A stretch of DNA of 64,000 nt, taken from the NCBI GenBank assembly GCA_002189035.1, contig NEEC01000011.1, positions 496,001 through 560,000 on the forward strand. The letters run 5' to 3'. This document shows, piece after piece, positions 22,313 to 32,944 of this stretch; within the stretch, counting starts at the first letter, position 1; each line of letters opens with the position of its first letter. The position numbers were made by a program, and so were the translations under genes. The notes beneath the pieces were generated by a model. It did not search any database, had not been told where the DNA came from, and saw nothing but the letters and a program-made list of their open reading frames with translations. This DNA is from Utricularia gibba (lineage: Eukaryota; Streptophyta; Magnoliopsida; Lamiales; Lentibulariaceae).

Positions 22313-23519
22313 TGTAATCTAAAAGAGATTAGCTACCTACAACTATGAGGATTGATAAATGAAAAATATGCAACGTCGTTAAAATGAAAATTTCTCCTAT
22401 CAAATAAATTTATAACCTAATACATATTAAAACATAATACTATTATGAGCATAGTGATTAGGGTCGAACACGAAAAGCAAGTGCTTGTCATGTGATTATC
22501 AATGCGTGCAATCAGTGTCACGTTGATAGATTTAGTCTTAACTAGGACTAAGGCAGAATTACGATGGAATACAGTAAAGAAAAGTAACAAACTTTTGAAT
22601 TCGGTTGTTTCTAAGATGAACTGGGTGGTGCCTTGGGACTTCTAGAGGATTTATGTTTATCACTAAACACACTCATACAAACCATAAATCAAACATCTAA
22701 CAAACAAAGTCTATGTCTACTCGAATTCTTGTTTTCCCCCTAATCTTTGGTCTACCTCTAATTAGGGTTGTTAAGATAAGTTTCACTATTCCCCCCTCTA
22801 ATAAAGTGGCATGACTTATGGTTAATAAAGTCTAAAGAGCGATTAGCATATTTCTCCCCTTTTCACTCCAAGGCACCCCTCTAAGTGTTAGGCCACTCAT
22901 AATAAAGAAAAAGAAAACGTTTTCATACCACATCCTAAATAACATTGTGTTCTCAAAGTTAAACAACAGCAAATTGTGCATAACAGAAACAAAGAAGGTA
23001 AATGGTTCACGTAGTAAAACTAAAACTATTCTACGCTAGGAGTAGTGTTCTTTAAGAGCTGAAGAAATCTTCAAAGGAAAGCTTGGATCGTGATTTCATC
23101 TTCTTCGTCTTCCATGGTTTTGCTACTCACTCCTGCCAGATCTCCCTCCCCAAAATTGTTTTCCTGTTGTTCAAAATGTGGGAGATAGTCTTCTCTCTCT
23201 TCATTATTCTAATAATCTACTTTTCTTCTTCAAATTGAGATTTGGTGTACTTCTTTCAACTTTTGTCTCCTTTTCATGATGACTCCACTGTTCACTTTTT
23301 GGCTTTTTGGGATTTGAGTTGTTAAAACATGCTGCATTGCTCAATAAAGTAATTAGAACTAAGGTTGGGACTAAATCAAGATTTGGTCTTAATTAGGAAT
23401 AAAAAACTCATACTATGTTGATAATCATAAAAATGTAGAAATACACAATATAATTCGAGTTTTATAATAAAATATTAATCATTTTCTTATCTTAGAATAC
23501 TCAAAAATATGTGTTATCA
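22313..23519 (-). mobile_element. LTR-like repeat, copy 2, with adjacent primer site
   Basis: On the minus strand it runs TGATAACACATATTTTTGAG ... AGATTACA, giving TG...CA termini, and is followed by the primer site at 22301-22312. It is the direct-orientation relative of 6415-7626. The two could bound one old element, but the 14.7 kb between them holds MULE, PIF and hAT relics on the same strand and no copia pol, and no polypurine tract is visible next to copy 1. Two independent insertions of one family are more likely. No clear 5-bp duplication is seen. Confidence 0.6.
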
Positions 23520-24599
23520 AGGGCAATTAGTGCTTAGAAAGAAACCCTCAAGAGAATGAATGTTTTGGAACTAAACTATGAAAGAAAGTAGAAAAATAGG
23601 AGCCACACTTTAAAATAAGAAGGAATTGAAAGCGATAATTTTTGGACACCACAAGTTCAAAAGCTTGATTAGTCATGACTGTTCAAGTATTCATAGAAAA
23701 AGAAATTCCTCACAAGATTCGTGAAACAAGCTAAAAGATCCTCCAAAAAGTATACTTATAAAATATTTATACTATAAAATTGGGTCCTAATATTATTAAG
23801 TCTAAACGAAATAAAAGAAAATACTTATCAAGTCCAATAGCACACATTAGAGATGAAAACACATTTTGGGCTATAAGGTAGATCTACTTTTTAAGTAGTT
23901 GAACACATCTAGTGGCAAAATTATAAGCCGAACTTCTAACTCAATATTGTTGAGGAGAGACTTAAGTATAGTTTTAATCTTTTTGCTCTTATTGTTTATG
24001 ATTGGCTCAAGTAGAATGATTTTGCTATTTAAAGTATTCAATTGTGCAACATTCTCATTATCTTTCAAATGTTCTTTATCATCTTGCTGGGGTTCATCAT
24101 CAGTAAAATGATATGGAAATGAGAAGACTCGGCCAACAAATAGAAGATTTATATCCTTGGATAAGAGATAAGATTTGAAACCCCAAATATAAAAGCTCTC
24201 AACATAAGCAATTTGTTACACTCGGCACTTTCTTCTACTGCATATTTTTTCTGTCTAGAAATATGTGAAATCGTGTTTATATAAGTTCTTCCATCTTACA
24301 TTGTTTTACTATATTTTTTAAATGTTTAATTTGAATTGTCATTATTATATACATATCGTTTTCTTTTTCATGGTATGTTTTATAGTTATAAATCCCAAAA
24401 GTATTAGTAGTGAGAATCTCAAATTGGGTTGAAATACTTAATAGAAAATACGCAATTAGAAATATTTTTGTAGTTACATTTAAACTTAACTTTATCTATA
24501 AGGTGTAAGAAACATAGGGCATCATTGAAGGAAAAATGAATTTCAATAAATGATTGATTATATTTTGTGAGTTGAGTGAGAATCTCATGCACGTAAGAT
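23520..24599. other. Unassigned AT-rich DNA
   Basis: Small frames on both strands at 23871-24111 overlap and are low complexity. I see no homology. The U3 part of the Ty3-type LTR whose end is at 24916 may extend back into this stretch. Confidence 0.4.
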
Positions 24600-24916
24600 G
24601 AGTATTACTTTTTTGACATAACCCCAAAAATTATGCAAGAAAAGTCAGTTTTGAGGTTTATTTGCATATGCAATATTTGTATAGCACTAGCGAAATCTAG
24701 ATCTAAGTCCATTGTTTTCTACTGCCTTGAAACTCCTTATTTTTTTGAATCTTTTTTTAACTATTTAATAGTTTCATTGAAGTCAATTTTTCAAGCTTTC
24801 TCATTTCCATAATTTTTGCTATTTCTTTCTTCTTATAAAGTCTTAAATAATAATTCTCTATAGATACGATCATTTTATTACTTCAATTCTTTCAAGTAAT
24901 TGCAAAATTTTAATCA
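24600..24916 (+). mobile_element. 3' part of a Ty3-type LTR
   Basis: ATAACCCCAAAAATTATGCAAG...CAGTTTTGAGGTTTA and later GATACGATC.TTTTATTACTTC align with the LTRs at 18597-19726 and 59815-60520. It ends ...TTAATCA next to a Ty3-type primer site. This fixes the 3' boundary of the LTR family and shows it is an LTR. Confidence 0.6.
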
Positions 24917-24920
24917 AGCT

Positions 24921-24932
24921 TTTGGCGCCGTG
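24921..24932 (+). other. Primer-binding site, Ty3 type
   Basis: TTTGGCGCCGTG, four bases after the LTR end, matches the TTTGGCGCCGTT-type site that is common in plant Ty3 elements of the Athila/Tat group. Confidence 0.65.
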
Positions 24933-25240
24933 AATTGTTTTAGTATTGGATTTATTGTTTATTGTTCCTTTGCAAGATTATCTGCTTGTGTCGTTCTTGC
25001 ACAGGATTATCTTCTTTTGGTACCAAAATGAGTTGTAGCCACTTGACCTGAAAATTGAGAGGATTTGTCAGCAAATTAGGTTGTAAGCTCACCACTTGCC
25101 ATAAGAGTCCAATGCGTTGCACACCATGCACGTTGCAGACATACAAGAGAACATCAGGAATACGGGAGCTTTGTAACTTACCAAGGGCAAGGAGGAGAAG
25201 CCTTGTTTATGGCTTAGGCGACAACCACTTGCCATAAGAG
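24933..25240 (+). other. Probable Ty3 leader with CCACTTGCCATAA motifs
   Basis: Follows the primer site. CCACTTGCCATAAGAG occurs at 25091 and 25228, and CCACTTGCCATAAT at about 25780. No gag coding is seen. Confidence 0.45.
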
Positions 25241-25880
25241 GAATTATTTATTTAAGAGTACATGTTTGTAACCTCTTGTTCTTTACGTTGAGAATTATTT
25301 ATTTTAATTCTTGTTTATAAGAGATTGAATAAATGTTTATTTGATCTCTTAAATAAATGCTGTCACAAATATAATTCATTTATTTAATTCGTTATTTAAT
25401 CTAAAAAGATTGAAAATTGTATCTTTTTAAAATTATATTTATTTTTAGAGATTATAATCTTTATACATTTAAAATGATCTTAAAAATATTATAATCTCTA
25501 AAATATAATCTTTTTAAGATTATAATCTTTAAAATATAATCTAAAAAGATTGATCGCTTAAATAATGAATTAGAAGTTTAAAATATAATCTTTAAAATAG
25601 AATTATATAATTTTTAAGATTGTGATAGCATTCCTTTTAATTCATTATTTATATTTATAAACAATGAATTATTTATTTACTTACATAATTGTTAGTGACC
25701 TCTTGTTCTTTCAATTTTAGGAATTTTGTTGGTCTTTTTATCCAAACATTGAGGATTTGAAAAGTTATCTGGGCGGGAACCACTTGCCATAATCTGATAT
25801 TATAACAAATAACTCAAGTATTTTGAATGTTAGTCATGGTAGTATTGCTAAAAAATTTGTATATAATTCAAAATCTTCTT
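25241..25880. repeat. AT-rich block with direct and inverted repeats
   Basis: GAATTATTTATTTA...GT(A/G)ACCTCTTGTTCTTT occurs at about 25240-25283 and 25668-25713. The block between is built of ATAATCTTTTTAAGATTAT-like palindromes. It resembles an expanded or inserted AT-rich palindromic element. No gene. Confidence 0.5.
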
Positions 25881-25884
25881 AAAT

Positions 25885-26149
25885 TAATTATTTCTTTACA
25901 TTGATTATTAACCAAATATTGTTTTGTGATGATGGAAATATTTATATTGATAGTAGTAGAGTTGATTTGTACTTCCATAGTCAATGGTTTCAAAGAAGTA
26001 CGAATAACACAACACAATATACATTAAAAACAAGCTGCTCAAAAAGATTTATAATCTCACTTCATGTAGATGATATACTGATAACAAGCAATGATAAAGA
26101 ATCAATGATTACTTTTGAGATGCCTAAACTTGGAGAAATGAGTTACTTC
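25885..26149 (+). pseudogene. Older copia reverse transcriptase, left part
   Basis: SCSKRFIISLHVDDILITSN at about 26035-26095 is the copia RT active-site block (xVDD). It is followed by FEMPKLGEMSYF, where the younger element interrupts. Upstream residues (SQWFQRSTNNTTQYTLK) fit the preceding RT stretch. The reading resumes at 32945 after the insertion. Only this piece of the older element survives on the left. Confidence 0.8.
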
Positions 26150-26415
26150 TGTAAGTGTATGTGTTCTAGAGACAATCAACTCATTCGACCAGCATTCAAG
26201 AGCCTTGAGAAGGTTGTCGACGGAGTGCTCCACGTGTGGATACCATAGAGGCCGTCTGGTATTGGCGGTTGGTGAACAACGGAGTCATCTGAAAGGTATT
26301 TTGAACATCTCTTTGTCTGATGTATACCGTATTCCAAGATCTGCGTTTGGGGTTTCTCAAATTTTTTTAAATTCTGCTACTTTGGAGACATACGATGTCC
26401 ACGAGAAACCCAACA
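26150..26415 (+). mobile_element. 5' LTR of copia element, internally deleted
   Basis: It starts TGTAAGTGTATGTGTTCTAG and ends CCCAACA, like the 3' LTR. Bases 26150-26185 match 31443-31478 and 26186-26415 match 32715-32944. The missing 1236 bp include most of U3 and the TATA-like region seen in the 3' copy (near 32417). Both breakpoints carry ATT, suggesting a microhomology-mediated deletion. A transcript from this LTR is unlikely. Confidence 0.92.
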
Positions 26416-26416
26416 G

Positions 26417-26428
26417 TGGTATCAGAGC
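26417..26428 (+). other. Primer-binding site, exact tRNA-Met type
   Basis: TGGTATCAGAGC, exact standard plant copia primer site, one base after the LTR end. Confidence 0.92.
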
Positions 26429-26448
26429 GAGGTTACGGAATTCGTGTA

Positions 26449-26700
26449 TACGTTAGAATCTTTGCTGACTTTACGAGATGTTCTCGTATGTTGCCTGCCG
26501 GTGACACATTAGAATCTTTGCTGATTTTACGAGATGTTCTCGTATGTTGCCTTGTCGGTGACACATTATAATCCTTGTTGATTTTTCGAGATGTCCTCGT
26601 ATGTTGTCTTGCCGGCGATCATCGTAATAGCATGTGATTTTGCGAGATGTTCTCGTATGTTGCCTTGCCGGCGATCATGATAGTAGCATGTGATGCACGA
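26449..26700 (+). repeat. Four ~56-bp leader repeats, each with a CGAGA-TGT-TCTCG hairpin
   Basis: CGAGATGTTCTCG occurs at 26474, 26530 and 26643; a one-mismatch copy (CGAGATGTCCTCG) is at 26587. Spacings are 56, 57 and 56 bp. Each arm is a perfect 5-bp stem with a 3-base loop, followed by TATGTTG(C/T)CT..CCGG(T/C)GA. The array lies between primer site and gag, where retroelement RNAs carry packaging or dimerisation structures. That role is inference. Confidence 0.8.
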
Positions 26701-27573
26701 AATCTGATTATGTTGGATTGTTTTGCTGCCCTAGGATGCAGAAATTTGATTGATGATTGATGCTTTCGAGAATCATATCTTACGTGTATATGCGCAGCAT
26801 GATGATGGTTTATATGTGAAAGTTGTGGGGCATGATGGCCTTTGCACGAATTTTGATTATGATGATCATATTGGTGAATTATCGATGCATATGATGTTTG
26901 ATAATTTATTTGTGACCAAGGCATCTAGGGTCAATTAGGATTTTCGAGCTTTATGTATGAAAATCCATGGAAATGATGCGTTATGAACGAAAGGGCAAGG
27001 GTTGTCAGGATTCCTATCTGATAGGATATCGATATCCATAGTGCAAGTGTTGCCTATGGAAAAATCCCCTATCAAATAATTAAGCTTATTCCTTCCACTA
27101 ACATAAGGAGAACGAGAGTCATTTTTAGTGCATAGAGTTGTTGGCTATCGTCAAGCTCTCCACTACACATGACATGTTCGAATTATGTAATTAGATTCAC
27201 GGTGGGTTGGCTTAACTGATTTTATCAACTTGTTGACTAAAGCCAAGGTTGGTAAAATTGGAGGAAAGGTTGAGGCAAATAGTTTTTACATCAAGAGTTG
27301 ATGACTCAATGATACAGTGGTTGTATGAGAGATACAATTGGCATGAGATGACTACCTGTTTCATTCATTAAAGCTTGTTGGCTATAGTCAAGGTTGAGAT
27401 GAGTGAAATGGGACACTGCCCCACTAAGAAAATGTGATTTTCTCGTTTTGTTAGTAAAGGGCTGCCATCTCGAAAAACATAGTGGGAGTATATCACATTT
27501 GATAAAGACCAGTTAGATGTGATTTAAGGAACACTACATGATGTGTTTGCTTTCTCCTCTTCAGGTTGAAGAT

Positions 27574-28410
27574 ATGTCTTCCAGCGTGATTTTGAGATCC
27601 ATTCTACAGTCCAACAAGTTGGTTGGCTCGAATTTTACTGATTGGCACCGCAATTTGAGAATTGTTCTCAAGGCGGAGAAGATTGCTTACATCCTTGAGC
27701 AAGATGTTCCTGCACAACCCATGGCTAATGCAGCTGAAGATGTTCGGCGTGCATATCAGAAGTATCTAGATGATGCTGAGCTTGTCTCCTGTATCATGCT
27801 TGCTTCAATGGCCCCTGATCTCCAAAAACAGCATGAGGCGATGAGTTGCCAATAGATGATAACACACCTCAAGGATCTATTTGGTGAGCACTCATGACTT
27901 GAAAGGTTCAAGACATCAAAGCTGTTGTTCAATTGTCGCTTGGCAGAAGGAAGTTCTGCTGCTAATCATGCGACATTGATGTTGAGTTACATTGAGAAGT
28001 TGTCCACTCTTGGTTTTGTGTTGGATAAGGACTTGAGTATTGACTTAATCCTTACCTCACTACCTGATAGCTACTCACAGTTTGTGATGAACTATCAGAT
28101 GAACAAGATGGATCAAACTATTCCTGAATTGATTCAGTTACTCAAGTCTGTTGAGACAACTATCACAAAGGAACAAAAGAATGTCATGTTTGTCTCTTCA
28201 AGGAAAAAGGTTTCCAAGAAGAAGAGTCAAGACAAGAAACTCAAAGCTAAAAGTGAGATCAAGAAGAAGAAGCCTGTTGAAAAACCGGCTAAGGGTGAAT
28301 GTTTTCATTGTGGGAAATCTGGTCATTGGAAAAGAAACTGCAAAGCTTACCTAGAGTCAATCAAGGGCAAGAAGCAGAATAAGAATTCAGTTTCAGGACC
28401 TAATGAGTAG
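27574..28410 (+). pseudogene. Copia gag with two nonsense codons
   Basis: ATG at 27574 (MSSSVILRSILQSNKLVG). N-terminal NFTDWHRNLRIVLKAEK is the UBN2-type Gag pattern. Lys-rich KKVSKKKSQDKK precedes the zinc knuckle CFHCGKSGHWKRNC (CX2CX4HX4C) near the end. In-frame TAG at 27853-27855 and TGA at 27895-27897 fall where Gln and Arg fit the context, consistent with C-to-T changes. A TAG at 28408 ends the frame right after the knuckle, whereas gag and pol normally continue in one frame in this family. Gag would form the particle and bind RNA. Confidence 0.9.
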
Positions 28411-28414
28411 TAGA

Positions 28415-29512
28415 ATCCTGAAGAAAGGCGATGTTGACCTAAGAGTTGGGAATGGTGCACGAGTTGCTGCCATGGCAGTTGGGACTTGCCACATCGCCCT
28501 ACCTTCTGGATTATCTCTTGAATTAGATTCTGTTTATTGTGTTCCCTCATTGTCTAAGAACATCGTCTCTATTTCTTGTTTGGACAAGATTGGTTTCGAG
28601 TTTTCTATAAAGAACAATTGTTATTCCATACGACGAGGGAATGCGCAATATGGTATTGCTACGATAGTAAACGGAATATATGTTTTGGATCAGCATGATT
28701 CAGAACAGATTAACATGTGCATAAAAAGGCCAAGGATTGACAATATCTTGAATTCTTACCTCTGGCATTGTCATTTAGGCCATATAAACAAGAAGCGTGT
28801 TGAGTACTTATATCGATTGGGATATTTGGACTCAGAAGATTATGAATCTTATGAAACATGCGAATCTTGTTTATTGGGCGAAATGACAAAGCAACCTTTT
28901 CTAGGAAAAGGAACAAGAGCTGAAAACTTATTGGATTTAATACATTCTGATGTATGTGGTCCAATGAGCATCACTGCTAGAGGGGGTTTCTCGTATTTCA
29001 TCACTTTTACAAATGACCATTCAAGATATGGACGCATCTACTTGATGAAACGAAAATCTGAAGCCTTTGAAAAGTTCAAAGAGTTTCGGATGGAGGTCGA
29101 GAACCAACTTGAGCGTTCCATCAAGAAACTTCGATCACATCGTGGTGGGGAATACTTGAGTAATGAATTCAAGAATCATTTGAAAGACAATGGTATTGTC
29201 TCAAAAAGAACTCCTCCTGATACACCTGAGCACAATGGTGTTTCTGAGAGGAGAAATCGAACTTTGCTTGACATGGTTTGTTCTATGATGAGTTTTGCAG
29301 AACTACCAAGGTCTATGTGGGGATATGCTTTAGAGGCAGCGGCTCATGTTTTGAACAAAGCCCCATCGAAATCGGTTGAAACCACTCCTTATGAGATTTG
29401 GACTGGTAGAAAACCGAGTTTCTCCTACCTTAAAGCTTGGGGATGCCCTGCTTATGTAAGAAGGTTGAAGTCAGATAAGTTGGAGAACAAATCTGACAAG
29501 TGTTTCTTTCTG
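28415..29512 (+). pseudogene. Copia pol 5' part: protease remnant, GAG-pre-integrase, integrase
   Basis: The frame (second forward frame) begins ILKKGDVDLRVGNGARVA, the stretch that normally follows the protease active site; the D-(T/S)-G motif itself is absent, so ~30-40 codons were lost. LWHCHLGHINKKRVEYL with CESC is the GAG-pre-integrase HHCC-like finger. Integrase follows: LIHSDVCGP (first Asp), then LRSHRGGEYLSNEF where the second catalytic Asp (normally RSDxGGEY) is His, and VSERRNRTLL (Glu). NGVSERRNRT keeps the DX35E spacing. A one-base deletion near 29513 (in CTGGATATCC) shifts the frame before the RT domain. Confidence 0.9.
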
Positions 29513-31428
29513 GATATCCCCAAGAAACCATGGGATACTACTTCTATAATCCTCAAGAGGGAAAGGTTTTCATCTCAAGGAATGCTGTCTTTTTAGAGAA
29601 AGAGTTTCTCCTCAAAGAAGCAAGTGGGAGTCGTTTTGAACTTGAGGAGATATTTGAGAACGAGCCAGTGACACCTATAGAGATGCCAGTGGGTGACTCA
29701 AAAGGTAATCTAGGCTCACCATCTCGAAATTCTGTCCCAGAAGCTGGTAATGTACCAGTGAGCAATCAACCTGAGCAATTTGACTTGCCAAATGTACCAA
29801 GCACGCTTTCTATCAGAAGATCAGTCCGAAAACGTAACCCTATTGTGAGATATGGTTTCATTGTTGATGCCGAAGGCATGGGAGACCTCATATTAGATGA
29901 AGAACCTCGGACTTATGACGAAGCAATCAATAGTGCTAAGTCAAGTAAATGGCTTGTTGCCATGAGGGCAGAAATGGATTCCATGTATGAGAACAATGTA
30001 TGGACATTGGTTAATGCTCTAGAGGGAGTAAATCCTATTGGATGCAAATGGGTATTCAAAAGAAAAACTGACATGGATGGAAATATATCTACCTATAAGA
30101 CACGACTTGTGGCAAAAGGGTATCGTCAAAAACAAGGTGTTAATTATGACGAAACCTTCTCACCTATTGCTATGTTGAAGTCCATTCGAATTTTACTTGC
30201 CATTGCTGCTCATTTTGATTATGAGATATGGCAGATGGATGTGAAAACAGTCTTCCTAAATGGAAATTTGGCTGAGGAAGTGTACATGACACAACCTGAA
30301 GGTTTCACACAAGATCCTAGTAAAGTGTGTAAACTGAACAAATCCATCTATGGGCTAAAGCAAGCTTCAAGAAGTTGGAACATCAAATTTGATGAGACAA
30401 TCAAAGGGTTTGGTTTCTCTCAAAATGAAGATGAACCTTGTGTATACAAGAAGGTAGATGGCTTGGCAATCGTATTTCTCATACTATATGTGGATGACAT
30501 ATTAGCAATGGGAAATGATGTTGCAACAATGCAATCAGTAAACATCTGGTTATCCAAGAGCTTTTCAATGAAAGATCTTGGAGATGCGGCTTATATATTG
30601 GGCATAAAGATCTATAGAGATAAATCAAAGAGACTGATTGGATTATCACAATCGACCTACATCGATAAAGTGTTAAAGAAGTTTAACATGGCTGATTCCA
30701 AGAGAGGTTTAATGCCCATGACACATAAGGCACTTTCAAAAGCAATGTGCCCCAAGACAGAAGAAGAAAGGGATCAGATGGCTCGAATCCCATATGCTTC
30801 TGCTATTGGGTCAATAATGTACGCCATGCTGTGTACTAGACCAGATGTGTCATATGCTTTAAGTGTTACAAGTAAATATCAGTCGAACCCTGGAATGGAT
30901 CATTGGACCGCAGTCAAGAGCATTCTTAAGTACTTGAGAAGGACTAAAGACATGTTCTTGATATACGGTGGTAAAGGTCTCCAAGTGGAAGGATATGCTG
31001 ATGCAAGTTTCCAGTCTGATCATGACGACTTGAAGTCTCAATCAGGATACATATTCACCCTAAATGGAGGCGCAGTCACTTGGAAGAGTTCTAAGCAAGA
31101 AACGACTGCTGATTCAACAATGGAAGCAGAGTGCATTGCCGCCAGCGATCTAGGAGTACTCCCAAATGTTGAGGATCCTATACTCCTATATTGCGATAAC
31201 ACTGGGGCTATTGCAAATGCTAAGGCACCTCGATCACATCAAAAATCCAAACATGTGCTTCGACGCTACCATGTGATCAGAGAGATCATTGGTAGAGGCG
31301 ATGTCAGAATTGAGAAAGTGGACACAAAGGATAATGTAGCAGATCCACTTACAAAGATGCCTCCACAGAAGGTCCATGAGATGCACATAGAGTCCATCGG
31401 TATGAGATACATCAATGATTGGCTCTAG
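29513..31428 (+). pseudogene. Copia reverse transcriptase-RNase H
   Basis: The open frame 29500-31428 covers the end of integrase, a spacer, and RT: VNPIGCKWVFKRKTDMDGN, KTRLVAKGY, QMDVKTVFLNGNL (first RT Asp), and LYVDDILAMGND (YVDD). RNase H has EGYADASFQSD, SGYIFTLNGGAVTWKSSKQ and EAECIAASD. Then about 15 codons expected between IAASxA and the GVxPxxEDP stretch are missing, an in-frame deletion. YCDNTGAIANAKAP and VADPLTKMP end the domain. RT motifs look intact. The enzyme would copy element RNA, but upstream defects prevent a Gag-Pol product. Confidence 0.92.
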
Positions 31429-31430
31429 TA

Positions 31431-31442
31431 CAAGTGGGAGAT
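31431..31442 (+). other. Polypurine tract
   Basis: CAAGTGGGAGAT lies directly before the TG of the 3' LTR and just after the pol stop. AAGTGGGAGAT is a common plant copia polypurine tract. Confidence 0.85.
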
Positions 31443-32944
31443 TGTAAGTGTATGTGTTCTAGAGACAATCAACTCATTGGCAAATCTTATCTTTTGATAT
31501 TTACTTTGAATTGTGATCAAATTTATATCATTGATAAAATCCTCTACTTGATCTATGTGCTATAGAAATTATGATGAGATCATAATGTGAGATTCTTCAA
31601 GCACTCATGATCAAGTTAAAAACTCCCTGGCTAGAGTGTTTGTGAAATGAGGATATCACAAATATGGATAAGTTGGCACACATTGAGTTCCCTAAACTGT
31701 TTAGGCAATGGTTCTCACAATTGACGTAATGAGATTACTAGAACCTATGTGTGGGTGTCGATTAGAGAATCAATTCACTGGATGACTCATCTTCGAGATG
31801 CTACTATGGGAAGCTAACCAAGTGTCAGTAGCAAGATCTCGAATATGACAGGCGTGCAAGTAAGCTTAGACTTGAGATCAACAAAGTTATCTTGATCTTA
31901 AGCTCACATTTTCGCTCATTACTAATGGGAGCCTAACCATGGGTTGCCTAGTATGGATGAGTAGGGATGTGACTCCTTAAGGTTGGAGATAGTTGATTGA
32001 TCAATAAAGGATTCATCACTCATGTTAGCGATGAGATCATATCTCAAGTAATTGCATCAAAGCCTAACAATAAGTCCTGGGCCTAGGGTAATGACACTCG
32101 AATTGTTTGAGTAGGTCATTGAGTATTAGTGCTTGATTGCAATTATAACTTCGATACATCAGAAAGACACACATCCATGTTTTGGTATCGAATGAGATAT
32201 AAGAATGATGAAAGCTATTCATTGCATGATGGCTGGTCATGGAAACGCTCAATCAGTTCACCTGATTATTCTTTAATCCTGGGGATCATGATATGTTGCT
32301 AGACATCACTCATGATCGATAATGATGGATTTGATTAATTAAGAGTTAATTAATAAATCCATTATTACGGCCTTGATTGAAGAAGCCTATAGGGTCACAC
32401 ACAATAGTGGAGTCACTCATCGATATAAAATAGGATGACACAATTACATAAGATGTAATTGGTAAAGTGGATAAATTAAATAGAGAGATATTTTGAGATT
32501 AATATTGATTAAACTCAAAATAAAAGATCTCACATAGATAAGATTTGGAACATATGCATATCTCCACAAGATACGATCTTTATGGAGATATGATTTGATA
32601 TGTCACAAAATATCTATCAAAAAGATTTAGATTTTGAGATCTGCTCCAAGGTCTTCGTGCTCTCAGAGACTGATCCACAAGGAGGCGTTTTTCTCTACTA
32701 GCACCTGAGAAATTCGACCAGCATTCAAGAGCCTTGAGAAAGTTGTCGACGGAGTGCTCCACGTGTGGATACCATAGAGGACGTCTACTATTGGCGGTTG
32801 GTGAACAACGGAGTCATCTGAATGGTATTTTGAACATCTCTTTGTCTGATATATACCGTATTCCAAGATCTACGTTTGGGGTTTCTCAAAATTATTTAAA
32901 TTCCGCTGCTTTGGATACATACGATGTCCACGAGAAACCCAACA
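31443..32944 (+). mobile_element. 3' LTR of copia element, 1502 bp
   Basis: TGTAAGTG...CCCAACA, with 5' copy at 26150-26415. It contains a TATA-like ATATAAAATAGG near 32417-32428. A more diverged, inverted copy lies at 61191-62652. Chance frames at 32580-33096 arise in it. Confidence 0.93.

Larger units (their letters stand above)
26150..32944 (+). mobile_element. Defective Ty1/copia element nested in an older copia
   Basis: The full structure is present: 5' LTR 26150-26415 (internally deleted), primer site 26417-26428, leader with hairpin repeats, gag, protease-less pol, integrase, RT-RNase H, polypurine tract and 3' LTR 31443-32944. ACTTC flanks both ends (26145-26149 and 32945-32949), a 5-bp target duplication. 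The flanks are two halves of another copia RT frame. Outside a 1236-bp deletion the LTRs are the same length; in the last 230 bp I count about 12 mismatches (~5%). Several defects make it non-autonomous (see parts). Confidence 0.93.

Noticed and set aside
6415-23519. A single 17-kb LTR retrotransposon bounded by the two LTR-like repeats
   Set aside because: The interior holds no matching copia pol, only DNA transposons and other debris; no polypurine tract at the expected place.
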